The notes beneath the pieces are model-generated. The model did not search any database. It saw only the letters and a list, made by a program, of their open reading frames with translations, and had not been told where the DNA came from. A stretch of DNA of 64,000 nucleotides from Natrinema salifodinae (GTDB taxonomy: Archaea > Halobacteriota > Halobacteria > Halobacteriales > Natrialbaceae): contig NZ_FOIS01000002.1 in NCBI RefSeq assembly GCF_900110455.1, positions 1 to 64,000 on the forward strand. Reading direction: 5' to 3'. The position numbers and the translations under genes were made by a program. The stretch's first letter is position 1; every line of letters begins with the position of its first letter. Below, piece by piece: positions 1 to 8,416 of the stretch.

Positions 1-1
1 C

Positions 2-412
2 GAGAACGTCGAATTCCGTCTCGGTGAGATAGAACACTTGCCCGTCAGCGACGAGACGATCGACGTCATCATCTCGAATTGCGTCCTCAATCTCTCGCCC
101 GACAAACAGCAGGTGTTCGAGGAGGCGTATCGCGTGCTCTGTCCTGGCGGCAGAGTGGCCATTTCGGACGTCGTACTGACCGCGGCACTTCCCGACGAAT
201 TGCGGGCCGATCTCGACTCGATCGCGGAGTGTGTCGGCGGCGCGTCGCGGATCGACGAGGTGGAAACGCTTCTCGACCAGGCGGGTTTTCAGGATATCCA
301 GATCGAACCCATCGACGAAACCCGCGACTTCATTCGGGAGTGGGGAGATGACCGAGACTTAGACGATGTCCTCGTCTCAGCGAGGATTACCGGAGCCAAA
401 CCGAGCGGATAG
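2..412 (+). CDS. arsM: Arsenite S-adenosylmethyltransferase, C-terminal part (cut by window edge)
   Basis: The reading frame is open to the left edge, so the true start lies outside the window. The visible 136 residues carry the late Rossmann-fold part of a class I SAM methyltransferase. The stretches VEFRLGEIEHLPV and DVIISNCVLNLSPDK, followed by VLCPGGRVAISDVV, are the typical ArsM signature. ArsM transfers methyl groups from SAM to As(III) in the cytoplasm, giving methylated arsenicals. The substrate-binding cysteines upstream cannot be checked. A short in-frame TTG at 38 is probably internal, because the motif before it is conserved. No other ars gene is visible downstream. Confidence in the family is high; in the arsenic substrate, moderate. 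Confidence 0.85.
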   Translation, partial: ENVEFRLGEIEHLPVSDETIDVIISNCVLNLSPDKQQVFEEAYRVLCPGGRVAISDVVLTAALPDELRADLDSIAECVGGASRIDEVETLLDQAGFQDIQIEPIDETRDFIREWGDDRDLDDVLVSARITGAKPSG

Positions 413-724
413 ATCCGGTTCGCTACGTTCATCGGTCGAATTTTCGATCGGCGTCGCCGTTCGGTCTAGCCTGCTTCGAACGGACTTATCAGTGGGTTCC
501 TCGATCGTTTCCGCGTCCCACGCACATCCCCGACAGTCCTGGCCGATCGCGCAGTTATTCGGACCGTCATTCCGTCGCCGTCACGCCTGCTTTGGGGGAC
601 CGAACGCGACGCGGCTGTAGACGGTTCGACTCGCATCGCGATCCCCGGGCGCGCGGTTGGCGGCCGATCGCTTGCCGGCCGCGACGCGAATCTATTTCAG
701 CCACCGCCGACCAAAGACGAGCCA
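413..724. other. Intergenic region upstream of menB
   Basis: About 310 bases between the arsM end and menB. No reading frame with haloarchaeal protein character was found; ORFs here are arginine/serine-rich shadows. The right end holds the menB promoter. Confidence 0.6.
688..698 (+). promoter_or_regulatory. Putative TATA box of menB
   Basis: AT-rich element CTATTTC at 692-698 in a GC-rich background, 27-33 nt before the menB ATG. This spacing fits a leaderless haloarchaeal transcript starting at or near the ATG. Confidence 0.45.
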
Positions 725-1615
725 ATGGTTTCGGAACTGTTCGATCCCGAGCGCTGGGAGCCGTTCGAACTGAACGACGACTTCCGCGATATCACCTACC
801 ACCGGGCGGTCGACTCCGGGACGGTGCGGATTGCCTTCGACCGGCCGGACGTCCGCAACGCCTTCCGTCCGGGAACCGTCGACGAGTTGTACGACGCCTT
901 GGACCACGCCAAGCGCCAGACCGACGTGGGCTGTATCTTGCTGACCGGCAACGGGCCGTCGCCGAAGGACGGCGGCTGGGCGTTCTGTTCGGGCGGCGAC
1001 CAGACGATCCGCGGCGAGGACGGCTATCAGTACGAGGGCGACGAGGAGCGGGCGTCCGAACAGGGTCGGCTCCACATTCTCGAGGTCCAGCGGCTGATCC
1101 GCCACATTCCGAAGGTCGTCGTCTGCGTCGTCCCGGGGTGGGCCGTCGGCGGCGGCCACTCCCTGCACGTCGTCTGCGACCTCACGCTCGCGAGCGAGGA
1201 GCACGCGAAGTTCCTCCAGACCGACCCCGACGTGGCCAGCTACGACGCCGGCTTCGGCTCGGCGTACCTGGCCAAACAGATCGGCCAGAAGAAGGCCCGG
1301 GAGGTGTTCTTCCTCGGGAAGACCTACGACGCCGAGGAGGCCGCGGAGATGGGAATGGTCAACGAGGTCGTCCCTCACGAAGACCTCGAGGAGACCGCCC
1401 TCGAGTGGGGTGAGCGGATCAACGCCAAGAGCCCGACGGCGATGCGGATGCTCAAGTACGCGTTCAACATGACCGACGACGGCCTGGTCGGCCAGCAAGT
1501 CTTCGCCGGCGAGGCAACCCGGCTGGGGTACATGACCGACGAAGCCGAGGAAGGCCGGGACGCCTTCGTCGAGGGCCGCGAACCGGACTTTGACGACTTC
1601 CCGTGGCACTACTGA
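725..1615 (+). CDS. menB: 1,4-dihydroxy-2-naphthoyl-CoA synthase MenB
   Basis: Crotonase-fold enzyme of 296 residues that closes the second ring of the naphthoquinone from o-succinylbenzoyl-CoA in menaquinone synthesis. Visible features are the oxyanion-hole segments AFCSGGDQ (about residues 86-92) and GWAVGGGHSLHVVCDL (138-152), and the MenB-specific segment QTDPDVASYDAGFG (165-178). Asp167 sits where bicarbonate-dependent MenB enzymes have Gly, so this looks like the bicarbonate-independent type. The ATG at 725 has a TATA-like element at leaderless spacing. menA, menC and menE follow on the same strand. Length and motifs are normal; the call is secure. Confidence 0.95.
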   Translation: MVSELFDPERWEPFELNDDFRDITYHRAVDSGTVRIAFDRPDVRNAFRPGTVDELYDALDHAKRQTDVGCILLTGNGPSPKDGGWAFCSGGDQTIRGEDGYQYEGDEERASEQGRLHILEVQRLIRHIPKVVVCVVPGWAVGGGHSLHVVCDLTLASEEHAKFLQTDPDVASYDAGFGSAYLAKQIGQKKAREVFFLGKTYDAEEAAEMGMVNEVVPHEDLEETALEWGERINAKSPTAMRMLKYAFNMTDDGLVGQQVFAGEATRLGYMTDEAEEGRDAFVEGREPDFDDFPWHY

Positions 1616-1642
1616 TCGCGGCGGTACTCGAGTGACCCGACT

Positions 1643-2944
1643 ATGAACCGACGAACGTTCCTCCGACGGACGGCGCCGCTTTCGCTCCCGGCCGCGGCCG
1701 GCCTGGCGGGCTGTGCGGCGCCGGGGACCGAACCCGGAACTGACGGTGACGGCGAAGAGTCCGGGTCCGACGAGGGCGGCGAAGACATCACGGGGACCGC
1801 GCCGATCCCGATGCTCGACGACCCGCCGGACGCGGTGTACCTGCCGGGCCACCGGAAATCGATGCGGCTACTCGAGCCGGTCGCGGCCGGCGAATACATG
1901 CTGACGCCGATGCTCTCGTATCCGCATCCGTTCTGGGTCGTCACCGGAACCGATCGCCAGCTCGAGGAACTCGACGTCGGTCGCGGCGTGCACCTAATGC
2001 TCACCGTCTGGGATCCGGACACGGAGCGCGCGCTTCCCGTCGATATCAGCCCGCACGTGACGATCGAGCGGGCGGACACCGGCGACGAAGTCGCGTCGCG
2101 GTCGCTGTGGCCCATGCTCTCCCAGGAGATGGGGTTTCACTTCGGAGACAACGTCTCCCTGCCGGCCGACGGGAGCTACGCCGTCCGCGTCGCGCTGCCG
2201 CCGGTGCCGATCCGTCGGACCGGCGCATTCGCGGGGCGGTTCACCGAGCGCGCGACCGCGACGTTCGAGTTCACCTACGACCAGGCCTTCCGCGACGAGA
2301 TCGTCGACGGCATCGACCTGTTAGCCCGGGACCGCTGGGGCGATCGGGGTGCGCTCGAACCGATGCCTCATCGAAACGGGACGGCGGCCGACGGTTCGGA
2401 GAACGGGCACGGCGGGCACGACGACGTCCCGTACTCCGCGCTGCCGCCGGCCGACGAGTATCCCGGTACCAGGCTCGTCGATCCGAACGCAGATGCCGAC
2501 GCGACCGACGAGGACGGCCGCCTGCCGCGCAGCGGCGACGCGGTCGTCGTCGCGACGCTGTTCGAAGCGGGCTCGCGTCTGGTGGCTGGTGACGACAGTG
2601 GCGACGCTGGCGATGGTACCGACGGCAGTGACGACGCTGACGATAGCGACGACGGCCGCTACCTCCTCGTCTCGCCGCGGACGCCGTACAACCGCGTGCC
2701 GCTCTCGAACACGTCGCTGCGCGCCGTCGTCGAGCGCGACGGCGAGGCGGTCGCCGATCGGATGCTTCAGGCCACGCTGGACGACGAGTACGGCCTCCAT
2801 TACGGCCGGACGCTCGCCGACGTTCGCTCGGGCGATTCGGTGCGGATCGTCGTCGAGTCGCCGCCGCAGACGGCCCGCCACCAGGGCTACGAGACGGCGT
2901 TTTTCGAGATGGAATCGGTCGAATTAGCGGTGCCCGGGGACTGA
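1643..2944 (+). CDS. Tat-exported lipoprotein, iron-transport (P19/Tp34-like) family
   Basis: 433 residues. The N-terminus MNRRTFLRRT plus a hydrophobic stretch ending in GLAGC (Cys24) is a twin-arginine signal with lipobox, so the protein should be lipid-anchored outside the membrane. A low-complexity acidic linker (about 30-50) precedes a domain with SYPHPFWVVTG and SQEMGFHFGDNVSLP, which resembles periplasmic Fe2+/Cu2+-binding P19/Tp34 proteins; the C-terminal part appears to repeat the beta-sandwich. A second Asp/Ser/Gly-rich linker lies around residues 315-335. It sits 27 nt after menB and before menA on the same strand, although it has no obvious role in menaquinone synthesis. The metal is inferred, not shown. 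Confidence 0.7.
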   Translation: MNRRTFLRRTAPLSLPAAAGLAGCAAPGTEPGTDGDGEESGSDEGGEDITGTAPIPMLDDPPDAVYLPGHRKSMRLLEPVAAGEYMLTPMLSYPHPFWVVTGTDRQLEELDVGRGVHLMLTVWDPDTERALPVDISPHVTIERADTGDEVASRSLWPMLSQEMGFHFGDNVSLPADGSYAVRVALPPVPIRRTGAFAGRFTERATATFEFTYDQAFRDEIVDGIDLLARDRWGDRGALEPMPHRNGTAADGSENGHGGHDDVPYSALPPADEYPGTRLVDPNADADATDEDGRLPRSGDAVVVATLFEAGSRLVAGDDSGDAGDGTDGSDDADDSDDGRYLLVSPRTPYNRVPLSNTSLRAVVERDGEAVADRMLQATLDDEYGLHYGRTLADVRSGDSVRIVVESPPQTARHQGYETAFFEMESVELAVPGD

Positions 2945-3012
2945 CGCGGCGGTCGGCGGGCGGCGAGTCGCAATGCCAACGTTGACACTCTCTCGAGTGG
3001 GACACTCGACCC

Positions 3013-3960
3013 ATGAGTACGGCCGAGGTCGAAATCTCACGGACGAAGGCGTGGCTGATGGCGGCCCGCCCGCAGACCTTGCCCGCGGCCGCGGCCCCGG
3101 TGATCGTAGGGACGGGACTCGCGGCCCACGAGGGCGTTTTCGCGCCGCTGCCGGCGTTTTTTGCCTTCGTCGGAGCGGCACTGATCCAGATCGGAACGAA
3201 CTTCGCGAACGACTACTACGACGCGGTCAACGGCGCCGACACCGAGGACCGCGAGGGATTCACGCGCGTCACGCAGTCCGGGCTCATCTCCCCCGAGAAA
3301 GTCAAGCTCGCGACCGTCGTGACGTTCGGCCTGGCGATCCTCTCGGGAACCTACCTCGTCTACGTCGGCGGGCTCCCCATCCTCGTCGTCGGGCTGGTGA
3401 GTGTCCTCTGTGGCTGGGCGTACACCGGCGGCCCCTACCCGCTGGGTTATCACGGCCTGGGCGACCTGTTCGTCTTCGTCTTCTTCGGACTCGTCGCCGT
3501 GACGGGGACCTACTACGTTCAGGCAGCGGACGTCCTCGCGGCGCCGCTGACGACGACGATCCCCGACGGGACGGTCACGCTCGAGGCCGTCGCCGCGAGC
3601 CTCCCCGTGGCCGGCATCTCGACGGCCATCATCATCGTGAACAACGTCCGCGACTTGGAGACCGACGCCGCGACCGGCAAGCGCACCCTCGCCGTTCGGC
3701 TCGGCTACCGGTGGAGCCGCGTCGAGTACGTCGCCGCGCTCGCGCTGGCGTACCTCGTCCCGCCCTGGCTCTGGCTCGGCGAGACGGGCTTCGGCCCCGG
3801 CGTCCTGCTGCCGCTGGTCACGCTCCCCTACGCCGTCGTAATCGCCCGAACGGTGTGTACGCGAACGGACGGCGAGGCGCTCAACCCCGCGCTCGAGGGG
3901 ACCGGCAAGCTGCTCGCGGCGTACGCGATCTGTTTCGCCGGGGGTCTGGTGGTGCTATGA
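3013..3960 (+). CDS. menA: 1,4-dihydroxy-2-naphthoate polyprenyltransferase MenA
   Basis: Integral membrane UbiA-family prenyltransferase of 315 residues that attaches the polyprenyl tail to dihydroxynaphthoate. The first Asp-rich motif is in [17 protein letters not shown] (about residues 64-80) and the second in [18 protein letters not shown] (about 213-230), both loops that bind the Mg2+-diphosphate. Eight to nine hydrophobic segments are evident. The start [20 protein letters not shown] is typical of the family. The stop codon overlaps the menC start as ATGA, so the two are translationally coupled. Confidence 0.94.
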   Translation: MSTAEVEISRTKAWLMAARPQTLPAAAAPVIVGTGLAAHEGVFAPLPAFFAFVGAALIQIGTNFANDYYDAVNGADTEDREGFTRVTQSGLISPEKVKLATVVTFGLAILSGTYLVYVGGLPILVVGLVSVLCGWAYTGGPYPLGYHGLGDLFVFVFFGLVAVTGTYYVQAADVLAAPLTTTIPDGTVTLEAVAASLPVAGISTAIIIVNNVRDLETDAATGKRTLAVRLGYRWSRVEYVAALALAYLVPPWLWLGETGFGPGVLLPLVTLPYAVVIARTVCTRTDGEALNPALEGTGKLLAAYAICFAGGLVVL

Positions 3961-5054
3961 GCGCGCACGAGGACCTCTCCCTCGAGTACCGATCGTTCTC
4001 GCTCGACCTCGAGGAACCATTCGAGACGGCCGACGGGACGATCGACACCCGGGACGGCTTCCTCGTTCGCCTGGTCGACCAGGCGGACGACGGAGACGCC
4101 GCCGACCCCGGCGACGAACCGCCCGTCGGCTACGGCGAGGCGACGCCGCTGCCCGGCTGGACGGAATCGAAAGCGGACTGCGAGCGAGCGCTCGACCGCG
4201 CCCGGGAGGCGCTCCGGGAGGGCGGACCGAGCGAGGCGCTCGAGGCCGTCGACCGGCAGGTCGCGGCCAGGCACGCGCTCTCGCTGGCGCTGGCGGACCT
4301 GCAGGCGACACGGAAGGCGACGCCGTTGTACCGCTATCTCAGCCAGGGGCCGATGGTCGGCCGGGTGCCGGTCAACGCGACGATCGGCGACGGGTCGCCG
4401 GACGAGACCGTCGCCGAAGCGCGCCGCGCGGTCGAGCGCGGCTTCGACTGCTGCAAGCTGAAGGTGGGGCTCCGCAGCGTCGAGGAGGACGTCGAGCGCG
4501 TCCGCCGCGCTCGCGAGGTCGTGGGCGATGCGGTCGAACTCCGGGCGGACGCCAACGAGGGCTGGACCTACGAGGAGGCCGAATCGGCGCTGGACGGGTT
4601 CGCGGACCACGGCGTCTCGATCCTCGAACAACCCCTCCCCGCGGGTGCCCTCGAGGGCCACGCGGACCTCCGAGAGCGCAGCCGCGGCGTCTCGATCGCG
4701 CTCGACGAGGGCCTGCTCGAGCACGGCGTCGACGCGATCTGCGAGGCCGGCGCGGCTGACGTCGTCGTCCTGAAACCGATGGCGCTGGGCGGGGTCGACG
4801 TGGCGCGCAAGGTCGCCGCCTGGTTGACCGAACTCGATATCACGCCGCTGGTGACGACCACCATCGACGGAGTCGTCGCGCGGACGGGCGCGGTCCACCT
4901 CGCGGCGGCGATCCCCGACATCCCCGCCTGCGGGCTCGCGACGGGCGAACTGCTCGCGGAGGACCTCGGCCAGGATCCCGTCTTACTCGAGAAGGGGTCG
5001 GCGGTCGTTCCCCAGGCGAAAGGCCTCGGCGTCGATGGGGTGTGGCGGCGATGA
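3957..5054 (+). CDS. menC: o-succinylbenzoate synthase MenC
   Basis: Enolase-superfamily dehydratase, 365 residues, making o-succinylbenzoate from SHCHC. Catalytic features are visible: the KxK base in CCKLKVGL, the metal ligands in ELRADANEGW, SILEQPLP and ALDEG, and the second lysine in VVLKPMALGG. The open frame extends upstream into menA, but the ATG at 3957 overlapping the menA stop (ATGA) gives the expected N-terminus. The stop overlaps the menE start in the same way. Confidence 0.93.
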   Translation: MSAHEDLSLEYRSFSLDLEEPFETADGTIDTRDGFLVRLVDQADDGDAADPGDEPPVGYGEATPLPGWTESKADCERALDRAREALREGGPSEALEAVDRQVAARHALSLALADLQATRKATPLYRYLSQGPMVGRVPVNATIGDGSPDETVAEARRAVERGFDCCKLKVGLRSVEEDVERVRRAREVVGDAVELRADANEGWTYEEAESALDGFADHGVSILEQPLPAGALEGHADLRERSRGVSIALDEGLLEHGVDAICEAGAADVVVLKPMALGGVDVARKVAAWLTELDITPLVTTTIDGVVARTGAVHLAAAIPDIPACGLATGELLAEDLGQDPVLLEKGSAVVPQAKGLGVDGVWRR

Positions 5055-6694
5055 TCGGCGACCCGGTCGACTGGCCGACGCGGGACCTGGTCGCCCACCG
5101 CGCGGCGACCACGCCCCAGCGGACGGCGCTGATCGACGTCGAGACGGACGCGAACTGGACGTTCCGCGAGTTCGACCGCCGCGTCGACCGCGCGGCGGTG
5201 GGTCTCCGGTCCGTCCTCGACCGCGACGGGGACGAGGGGGGAGACGGCACCGAACGGCTCGGCGTGCTCATGGACACCAGGCCGGCCTTCGCGACGCTCT
5301 TCTTCGCGGCGATGCGGACCGGGACGACCGTGGTCCCGCTGAACGTCCGCGAGACGGCGGGCGAACTCGCGGGAAAGGTCGATCGGACCGGTCTCGGGGC
5401 GATCGTCTGCGAGCGGGCGACCGAGGAAGCCGCGCTCGCGATTACGTCCGAGACCGACGATGGGGGGACCGACGTTGACGTTTACTCGGTGGACGACCCG
5501 GAAGTCGATCGGATACGGTCCCTGATCCCGCCTCGGGGGAGCACTGACGTGGATGCCGATCGCGACCGCGAGTCTCGGTCGGTCGATCCGGTTCCGCTCG
5601 ACCGCGATGACGAACAGCTGCTCATGTTCACCTCTGGCACGTCCGGCCGCCCGAAGGCCGTCCGCCTGACGGTCGGCAACCTGGTCGCGAGCGCGACCGC
5701 CTCCGCGTTCCGGCTGGGGGTCACTCCCGACGACCGGTGGCTATGCTGTCTCCCGATGTATCACATGGGCGGCCTGGCGCCCGTCTTCCGCTCGGCGCTG
5801 TACGGGACGCCGGTCGTGATCCAGCGCGAGTTCGACGCGGACGCGACGACCCGCGTGCTCGCCGATTACGACGTGACCGGGGTCTCGCTGGTTCCGACGA
5901 TGTGCAAGCGGCTGCTCGACGCCGGCTGGGAGCCGACCGACGCCCTGCGGTTCGTCCTGCTCGGCGGCGCGCCCGCCACGGACGAGTTGCTCGCGCGTTG
6001 TCGCGACCGAGGCGTGCCGGTCCACCCGACCTACGGGATGACCGAGACGGCGTCCCAGATCGCGACGGCGACGCCGGGCGAGACCGCGACCCACGAGGGA
6101 ACCGTGGGTCAGCCGCTGCTCTTTACCGACGTGACCGTCGTCGGCGAGGACGACAATCCGGTCGATCCGGGCGAGCAGGGCGAACTCGTCGTCTCGGGGC
6201 CGACGGTGACGCCCGGCTACCTCGACCGAGACGCGACCGAGGCGGCGTTCGGCGAGCGCGGACTCTACACCGGCGACGTCGGCTACCGCGACGACGACGG
6301 CCGGCTGTGGGTCCTCAATCGCCGCAGCGACCGCATCGTTACCGGCGGCGAGAACGTCGACCCGGGCGAAGTGCGCGCGATTCTCCGGTCGCACCCCCGC
6401 GTCGCGGACGCCGCGGTCGTCGGCCTCGCGGACACGGAATGGGGCGAGCGGGTCGCGGCGCTCGTCGAGCGCGACTCGCCGGCCGGCTCGGGTTCGGACG
6501 GCGACGGGGGCCACGAGTCCCTCAACCTCGACTCGCTGCTCGCTCACTGCGATGCCCGTCTCGCCGGCTTCAAGCGGCCGAAGACGATCGGCGTCGCCGA
6601 TTCGCTCCCCCGGACCGCGTCGGGCACGATCGACCGCGAGGCGGTTCGGGAACGGCTTCGCCAGGCGGGGACGGACGCGACCGAGGTGACGTGA
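5051..6694 (+). CDS. menE: o-succinylbenzoate-CoA ligase MenE (atypical A10 motif)
   Basis: Acyl-adenylate-forming ligase, about 547 residues, activating o-succinylbenzoate to its CoA ester for MenB. Motifs in order: [18 protein letters not shown] (phosphate loop), [29 protein letters not shown] and [18 protein letters not shown]. The C-terminal A10 motif reads [10 protein letters not shown], with Thr526 in place of the near-universal catalytic lysine of PRTxxGKxxR. The ATG at 5051 forms an ATGA overlap with menC and is preferred to a GTG at 5042. The menaquinone context supports MenE despite the missing lysine. Confidence 0.9.
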   Translation: MIGDPVDWPTRDLVAHRAATTPQRTALIDVETDANWTFREFDRRVDRAAVGLRSVLDRDGDEGGDGTERLGVLMDTRPAFATLFFAAMRTGTTVVPLNVRETAGELAGKVDRTGLGAIVCERATEEAALAITSETDDGGTDVDVYSVDDPEVDRIRSLIPPRGSTDVDADRDRESRSVDPVPLDRDDEQLLMFTSGTSGRPKAVRLTVGNLVASATASAFRLGVTPDDRWLCCLPMYHMGGLAPVFRSALYGTPVVIQREFDADATTRVLADYDVTGVSLVPTMCKRLLDAGWEPTDALRFVLLGGAPATDELLARCRDRGVPVHPTYGMTETASQIATATPGETATHEGTVGQPLLFTDVTVVGEDDNPVDPGEQGELVVSGPTVTPGYLDRDATEAAFGERGLYTGDVGYRDDDGRLWVLNRRSDRIVTGGENVDPGEVRAILRSHPRVADAAVVGLADTEWGERVAALVERDSPAGSGSDGDGGHESLNLDSLLAHCDARLAGFKRPKTIGVADSLPRTASGTIDREAVRERLRQAGTDATEVT

Positions 6695-6794
6695 CGCCGG
6701 GCGCGCCCGCCGACGCTGATCGGCATTGACGGCGTTTCTCGTCGCCGGTTCCGCTTGAATCGGAGTTAAGACGCTGGCTCTCCTAGTGGGCCCC

Positions 6795-7631
6795 GTGTGT
6801 ACGCTCACCCTCGCCTGGCGAGTCTTCGACGACGCGCCGGTCGCGGTCGCCGCGAACCGGGACGAAGCGTTCGGGCGGGAGTCGGTGCCGCCCGCCGTCT
6901 ATCGCGACGAGCCGCTGGCGGTCGCCCCGCGGGACGCCGAGGCCGGCGGCACCTGGATCGGCTACAACGAGCACGGCGTCTTCGTCGGCATCACGAACAA
7001 GTGGACCGACGCCGACCTCGCCGGCGAGCGCTCGCGGGGGCTGCTCGTCGCCGACGCCCTCGCGGCCCGCTCGGCCGCGGAAGCCCGGTCGATCGTCGAG
7101 GACGCGACCGCAAACGCCGAGTACGACGGCTTCTATCTCGTCGTCGCCGACGCCGACCAGGCCGTCTGCTATCGGTGGGACGGCTCGCTCTCGGCGACTG
7201 AGTTCGAGCCGGGTGTCCACGTCGTCGTCAACGTCGCGGTCGACGACGAGGTCGACGCGCCGTCGATCCGAACCGACGCGGGACGCGACCAGGCGGCGAA
7301 CGCGCGGGCGGTTCGGGAGGTGCTCGCAGCCGGCCCGAACGAGACGGCCGCGGAGTGGCTCGAGCGAGCGGGCGCGGTCTTAGGCGACCACGAGTACGGC
7401 GTCTGTATCCACCGAGACGGATTCGGAACCCGATCGTCGTCGCTGATCGCCCTCGGACCCGAGACCGCGAGCTACGAATTCGCGCCGGGGCCACCCTGTC
7501 GGACGAGCTACCGGCCCGTCGATATCGCCGCCGACATCGGTAGCGACCGCGATATCGACAGCACCGCGGACGGCATGGAAGTCGAGGACGACCGAGGAGT
7601 CGGCGGCGTTGACGGGGAAGGGCACATTTAA
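6795..7631 (+). CDS. NRDE (TANGO2-like) family protein
   Basis: About 278 residues, starting MCTLTLAWR and containing the eponymous AVAANRDEAFGRE motif (about residues 18-30), then GGTWIGYNEHGVFVGITN. The family is related to Ntn hydrolases and has an invariant Cys at position 2. That is the reason for choosing the GTG at 6795 over the in-frame GTG nine bases upstream. The C-terminus is acidic and variable. The molecular role in archaea is unknown; the eukaryotic homologue TANGO2 is linked to heme/lipid metabolism. It follows menE after a gap of about 100 bases and may have its own promoter. Confidence 0.85.
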   Translation: MCTLTLAWRVFDDAPVAVAANRDEAFGRESVPPAVYRDEPLAVAPRDAEAGGTWIGYNEHGVFVGITNKWTDADLAGERSRGLLVADALAARSAAEARSIVEDATANAEYDGFYLVVADADQAVCYRWDGSLSATEFEPGVHVVVNVAVDDEVDAPSIRTDAGRDQAANARAVREVLAAGPNETAAEWLERAGAVLGDHEYGVCIHRDGFGTRSSSLIALGPETASYEFAPGPPCRTSYRPVDIAADIGSDRDIDSTADGMEVEDDRGVGGVDGEGHI

Positions 7632-7703
7632 GCGGCTCGCCCCCCGTCGTATGGACATGGACGCACTCCTGCCTGTAGCGACGCGCACGGAGAGGTGGTC
7701 GCC

Positions 7704-8054
7704 GTGAGCGTGTCTGCGGCCGAAGCCGAACTCACCGAGGACGAGCGAGCAGGTCTCGAACTCGTCCGCGAGACCGGCGGCATCCACCAGAGCGACTTCT
7801 GGAAGGAACTCGGCGTCTCCTCACGCAAGGGCAGCCGGATCGTCGAATCGCTCGTCGAGAAGGACCTGGTCGACCGGGAGGAAACGGTCTACGACGGGCA
7901 CAACACCTACTACATCGCGCCGACCGCCCGCGATCTGGATTTCACGCTCCTGATGGCCGGCGACATGCTCTCGCCGTTTATCGGCGAGGAAGAGGTCGAT
8001 CCCAACAGCGACGCCTTCTCGCAGTGGATCATGAACCTCGCGTACGAGGAGTAA
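7704..8054 (+). CDS. Winged-helix (HTH) transcriptional regulator
   Basis: About 116 residues. The segment LTEDERAGLELVRETGGIHQSDFWKELGVSSRKGSRIVESLVEKDLVDREE is a helix-turn-helix plus wing of the MarR/IclR-like type; the rest is an acidic tail ending LAYEE. The ligand and targets are not visible. The start is uncertain: GTG 7704 gives MSVSAAEAELTEDE, and GTG 7695 adds three residues. It lies 72 bases after the NRDE gene and may be co-transcribed with it. Confidence 0.78.
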   Translation: MSVSAAEAELTEDERAGLELVRETGGIHQSDFWKELGVSSRKGSRIVESLVEKDLVDREETVYDGHNTYYIAPTARDLDFTLLMAGDMLSPFIGEEEVDPNSDAFSQWIMNLAYEE

Positions 8055-8416
8055 CGATCCGGCGCCGTCGACCGACGCGAGAGCGTGGCGACGGCCGCTG
8101 GACGATGGCCTGGTCGATCGGATCGACCGATCGGACGAGTTCGAGACCGAGACCGAGAATCAGAGACCGTATTTTGATTTTTGCCTACCGAATCGACGAC
8201 GCTACTCGTCGCGGTCGAGCGCTTCGATGAATCGCCGGTGCACTTCGCGCACAGCCCGTCCCGCGTCCGGCTCCGGCCGGTGACGGCCTGCAGTTCGAAC
8301 CGGCCATTCCGTGGAGCCGGAGCAAGGTCTAGCAGGGTTCCGTCGTCGGACTAGTAGCGACCGATCCCTGACCGATCGGCCCGTCGATCGCGACGGGATC
8401 GGCGTCGAGCCGCCGA
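8055..8416. other. Intergenic region, possible remnant of a minus-strand gene
   Basis: About 360 bases between two convergent genes. The minus strand from about 8340 down to a TAG at 8203-8205 reads as a plausible protein end (GRAVREVHRRFIEALDRDE), but no good start codon lies upstream and nothing longer is recognisable. An AT-rich patch sits at 8170-8185. A GTTCGAAC at about 8294 resembles a tRNA T-loop, but no stems form around it. Confidence 0.4.

Noticed and set aside
8285-8305. GTTCGAAC resembling a tRNA T-loop
   Set aside because: No T-stem, acceptor stem or anticodon arm could be formed on either strand.
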